A DNA stretch of 64,000 bases from JAUZRW01 sp034437755 (GTDB taxonomy: Bacteria; Chloroflexota; Anaerolineae; Aggregatilineales; Phototrophicaceae). Where the stretch lies: NCBI GenBank assembly GCA_034437755.1, contig DAOTTV010000003.1:12323-76322 (forward strand), given 5' to 3'. The notes beneath the pieces were generated by a model that was not told the DNA's origin, did not search any database, and was given only the letters and a program-made list of their open reading frames with translations. Both the position numbers and the translations under genes were made by a program. Below, one piece after another: positions 60,951 to 64,000 of the stretch (position 1 is the stretch's first letter; each line of letters opens with the position of its first letter).

Positions 60951-62078
60951 ATGTCTCAATTTAAATATGATTTTCGCACCGGCTACCCCGATACAACTCA
61001 GCTCATCCCACAAGGCGACTTGATTGATATTACAAATCAGCTCTTACGCACCCGTCAAGCAACGCAGTATGCTGGGGATGTACGTGGTTTACCGGCCTCT
61101 CGCGTTCAACTCGCCCGCTTTGTTTCTGATCTATCCGACCAGACTTGTCAGCCCGATGAACTCATCATCACGAATGGGGCTATTCATGCCGTGGATCTTG
61201 TCTGTCGTCGTTTATCGAATCCCGGTGATATGATCGCAGTCGAGGAGCCAACTTTCTACTATATGAAGCGAGTCTTCAATGCGAATCACTTACAAACGGT
61301 GAGTGTGCCTATGGGTGATGATGGTATTGATCTAATTGCCTTAGAACAATCACTACAGCAACATGCCGGGCAAATAAAATTGCTCTACACAATCCCGACG
61401 TTTCATAATCCAACTGGACATTGCATGTCCGCAGATGCCCGCCAACGGCTTGTCGAACTAGCCCAAAGGTATCAATTTGTCATCATTGAGGATGCAACTT
61501 ATCAATCCCTATACTTCGATGCACCGCCGCCACCGCTCTGTAAAGATTACGATGACACACACCAACATATCATCACTGTTGGGTCATTTTCCAAGATTTT
61601 GATGCCCGCCCTGCGCCTCGGTTGGCTGTGGACAACCAACGATACTGCTGACCAGATTGCCCAGATCAAAAGTGATGCCGCGACTAGCGCCCTGACCTCT
61701 AGCATCGCATCAGAATTCATCGCACAAGGTAAGATGACCGCTCAGGTCGAGCGTGCGCGCGCATATTATCGGCATCGGCGCGATGTTTTCGTAACTGCTC
61801 TTGCTGAACACTTGCCTGACAATTTTCAGTGGCAAGCGCCCGCCGGCGGCTTTTTCGTGTGGGTTGAGCTACCCGATGACATACGTGCCAGCGATATTCT
61901 ACGCCTTGCACAGACACAAGATGTTGACTTTGGCTTAGGTACGATGTGCTTCCTTGAAGATGTGCCGGATCATACAATGCGCTTGTGCTTCACGCTTTTA
62001 GATGATGTACACCTGCGCGATGGGGTGCAACGTCTCGCGCAAGCTATCCACAGCTTGCAGGGACAATCGGTATCATGA
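60951..62078 (+). CDS. PLP-dependent aminotransferase, class I/II
   Basis: This protein of about 375 residues (ATG at 60951, AAGG nine bases upstream) has fold-type-I landmarks: NGAIHAVDLVCRRL, YTIPTFHNPTGH, the PLP-contacting Asp in IIEDATYQSL, and the Schiff-base Lys in GSFSKILMPALRLGW. It resembles 2-aminoadipate/aromatic aminotransferases and MocR C-terminal domains without the helix-turn-helix. Its gene overlaps tyrA (ATGA). In this operon it probably converts phenylpyruvate or hydroxyphenylpyruvate to phenylalanine or tyrosine. Confidence 0.88.
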   Translation: MSQFKYDFRTGYPDTTQLIPQGDLIDITNQLLRTRQATQYAGDVRGLPASRVQLARFVSDLSDQTCQPDELIITNGAIHAVDLVCRRLSNPGDMIAVEEPTFYYMKRVFNANHLQTVSVPMGDDGIDLIALEQSLQQHAGQIKLLYTIPTFHNPTGHCMSADARQRLVELAQRYQFVIIEDATYQSLYFDAPPPPLCKDYDDTHQHIITVGSFSKILMPALRLGWLWTTNDTADQIAQIKSDAATSALTSSIASEFIAQGKMTAQVERARAYYRHRRDVFVTALAEHLPDNFQWQAPAGGFFVWVELPDDIRASDILRLAQTQDVDFGLGTMCFLEDVPDHTMRLCFTLLDDVHLRDGVQRLAQAIHSLQGQSVS

Positions 62079-62947
62079 CCGATCAACGAACCATCGCTAT
62101 CATTGGTCTGGGGATGATCGGTGCTTCTTTAGCTGCGGCATTGCGAGCAACATCTAGCCCCCGAACAAAGATTATTGGCTATGATCAACAGCCACAGGTT
62201 ATAGAAAAATGTCATGAGCGCGATTGGATTACAAAACGGGCAGAGTCTCTGCAAGATGCGATTATGCCGGCAGATGTGATTTTACTCTGCACGCCTGTCA
62301 CTGCGATTATATCAGCAATCGAGCAGATTGCTGATGCTGGCAAGCCCGAGGCACTCATTATCGACGTGGGCAGTTCCAAGCAGACGATCATCAATGCAAT
62401 GGTACAATTGCCATCGACAATGTTCGCCGTTGGCGGTCATCCGATGACTGGTGCGCTGACAGCCGGCTTGACTAACCCCGACCCGCGTTTATTTCACGAC
62501 ACAATCTTCGTACTCACGCCCGCACAGCGCGCAAACGATACGCAGGCGATTGCTAAAGCACGTCAACTCGTTTTAGCGATTGGTGCCCAGCCCTTACTCA
62601 TGGATGCTGATGAGCATGATCACACAATTGCCTATATTAGCCATATTGTTCCCATTATTCCGCGTGTGCTGGTATCAACTGCGGAAAATACTCATGATAA
62701 GTATATCTGGCAACTCGCCGCCGGTGGTTTTCGGGAGATTACCCGCGATACTAGCAAGCCCCTAGGCTTCTGGTTTGATGTATTGGCACACAATTCACAG
62801 TATACAGCACGCGCATTACGCGATGTAAGCGACGAATTGCGTCGAGTCGCGGATTTAATCGACGCACAAGATCAAGATGGCATCCAGCAATGGAGCGCAC
62901 AACTCAGACAAATCTGGCTTAATCGCTATCAGGATAATGAGGATTAA
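62075..62947 (+). CDS. tyrA: Prephenate dehydrogenase
   Basis: This 290-residue protein begins with a Rossmann NAD-binding motif (IAIIGLGMIGASLA). It has the TyrA features IDVGSSKQ, the catalytic His in VGGHPMTG, and HDHTIAYISHI. It converts prephenate to 4-hydroxyphenylpyruvate. There is no ACT or chorismate-mutase domain. It is coupled to the aminotransferase gene by a 4-base overlap and lies two bases before pheA. Confidence 0.94.
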   Translation: MTDQRTIAIIGLGMIGASLAAALRATSSPRTKIIGYDQQPQVIEKCHERDWITKRAESLQDAIMPADVILLCTPVTAIISAIEQIADAGKPEALIIDVGSSKQTIINAMVQLPSTMFAVGGHPMTGALTAGLTNPDPRLFHDTIFVLTPAQRANDTQAIAKARQLVLAIGAQPLLMDADEHDHTIAYISHIVPIIPRVLVSTAENTHDKYIWQLAAGGFREITRDTSKPLGFWFDVLAHNSQYTARALRDVSDELRRVADLIDAQDQDGIQQWSAQLRQIWLNRYQDNED

Positions 62948-62949
62948 AC

Positions 62950-63783
62950 ATGACAGCACGAGTAGCATATTTAGGCATCAAAGGCGCGTTTTCTGAGCAA
63001 GCGGCGCGAGATTTCTTCGGTGATGATTTATATGATGTTCAATGTCAATCATTTGCCGAGATATTCACCGCAATCGAGACCGATCAAGCCGATTACGGCA
63101 TTTTACCAGTCGAAAACAGCCTTGCCGGTACAGTCTCACAATCCTACGAACTCCTCACCCATCATACAGCACACATACAAGGCGAGATTATCCTGTACAT
63201 TGAACACGCTCTGCTGGCTCTGCCTAATACAAGCCTCGCAGACATTGAACAAGTACGCTCACACCCGCAAGCACTCGCACAATGCGCTGAGTTTTTGCGC
63301 GATAACCACCTGCAACCTGTCGAATGGTACAATACCGCTGGTGCGGCGAAAGATGTCTTACAAGATGCGACACAGTTTATTGCCGCCATCGCCAGTCCGC
63401 GCGTTGGTGAGATGTACGGATTACAGATACTTGCTCGTCATATCCAGGACTTGCCTAATAATTTCACGCGCTTTTTCGCTTTAGGAAAATCACCGACTGA
63501 GCGTGCGGAATATAACAAAACGTCGCTTCTTTTTAGTGTTAAAGATCGTCCCGGCGTACTCGTTGACTGTCTGCTATGTTTTTCGCGCAATAATATCAAT
63601 TTATCCAAGATTGAATCGCGCCCCACTCGTCATCAGCCGTGGCAGTATATGTTCTACGTCGATTTACACGGTCATGTGCATGATGCGAACTTCAAAGGTG
63701 CGATCGAAGCTCTTAAACAAGAGGCGGCAACTGTACAAATCCTGGGATCATATCCCGCCGCTGAAACGCCCGAAGTTCCATGA
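62950..63783 (+). CDS. pheA: Prephenate dehydratase
   Basis: This 277-residue monofunctional enzyme has the PheA N-terminal motif VAYLGIKGAFSEQAA, the segment LPVENSLAG, the catalytic NNFTRF (TRF) triplet near residue 170, and a C-terminal ACT domain (about 190-265) with DRPGVLVDCL and the ESRP motif that binds phenylalanine for feedback control. It makes phenylpyruvate. No chorismate mutase domain is fused; that gene must be elsewhere. Confidence 0.95.
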   Translation: MTARVAYLGIKGAFSEQAARDFFGDDLYDVQCQSFAEIFTAIETDQADYGILPVENSLAGTVSQSYELLTHHTAHIQGEIILYIEHALLALPNTSLADIEQVRSHPQALAQCAEFLRDNHLQPVEWYNTAGAAKDVLQDATQFIAAIASPRVGEMYGLQILARHIQDLPNNFTRFFALGKSPTERAEYNKTSLLFSVKDRPGVLVDCLLCFSRNNINLSKIESRPTRHQPWQYMFYVDLHGHVHDANFKGAIEALKQEAATVQILGSYPAAETPEVP

Positions 63784-63853
63784 GCAATGATCCTATGCGA
63801 TAATTCATAACTTTCTGTTAAAATATACAGTAATCTTTGTCTATTTTATACAA

Positions 63854-63970
63854 ATGGAATATATTATGACGATAGTTGATGCAACAATCACGCTACCACA
63901 GGGCGCGCCTACTGCTGATGTGACACCGCAATCACTTATCGTGAACGCTGTAGCTACTGTCCATCAATAG
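63854..63970 (+). other. Short unassigned ORF at the right edge
   Basis: An ORF from ATG 63854 (or ATG 63866, nine bases after GGA) runs 38 or 34 codons to a TAG at 63968-63970. The same frame stays open to the window end (YDMAMMRHGD). It may be a very small gene or the start of a larger one broken by a nonsense codon. No family is recognised. Confidence 0.3.
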
Positions 63971-64000
63971 TACGATATGGCAATGATGCGTCATGGTGAT

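Noticed and set aside
1..64000. CRISPR arrays, transposons, rRNA
   Set aside because: No regularly spaced repeats, transposase genes or rRNA-like stretches were seen on reading both strands.

Overview
The window looks like a chromosomal segment of a member of the Chloroflexota, probably near class Anaerolineae. This is an inference from gene content. The alternative mevalonate route (mevalonate kinase, a phosphomevalonate-decarboxylase-like protein and isopentenyl phosphate kinase), the many secreted SH3b, LysM and L,D-transpeptidase proteins, and the WD40-like exported protein fit that group. Base composition is near 50% GC throughout. Genes are packed tightly, with many ATGA overlaps, and no gene-free stretch exceeds 300 bases. 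I see no rRNA, tRNA, CRISPR array, insertion sequence or replication origin.

Layout. 1-2302: the end of a cinA-family gene, then two overlapping genes that resemble orotidine-phosphate decarboxylase (PyrF) and orotate phosphoribosyltransferase (PyrE) but have lost their catalytic motifs. 2344-8795 (minus): PrsW-like membrane protein, membrane-anchored protein, secreted trypsin-like protease, TlyA and LepA. 8871-12146: oligopeptide-type ABC importer without its ATPases. 12106-15873: isoprenoid cluster (IPK, MVK, a UbiA-family prenyltransferase, and a divergent decarboxylase). 15969-22703: RseP-like protease, HEAT-repeat protein, SCP2 protein and three exported envelope proteins. 22779-25152: an A-type Fe-S carrier, its probable SufR-like regulator, and Asd. 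25257-31554: SqdB-like sulfoquinovose synthase, HisD, an APH-like kinase, and HisG with HisZ. 31670-36049: two L,D-transpeptidases and a triple-SH3b protein. 36136-41186: TPR protein, IMPACT protein, P-loop ATPase, and a tyrosine recombinase with a perfect 14-bp inverted repeat across its start codon.

41193-46675 (minus) is a tight five-gene operon holding three different ATP-grasp ligases, a subtilisin-like protease and an alpha/beta-hydrolase. It is the best candidate here for an uncharacterised biosynthetic or modification system. 46868-53417 is a sugar-catabolic operon (decayed aldehyde dehydrogenase, ROK regulator, fucose-isomerase-like protein, GH4 glycosidase, LarA-family racemase). 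53452-60772 is a peptide-export locus: a C39-peptidase ABC transporter, a short membrane-fusion-like protein, a divergent second ABC transporter followed by SPFH and SHOCT genes, and a small ORF that could encode cargo. 60951-63783 is an aromatic amino acid operon (aminotransferase, TyrA, PheA). The right edge holds a short unassigned ORF.

All functional calls rest on reading motifs and family resemblance by eye. No database search was run.
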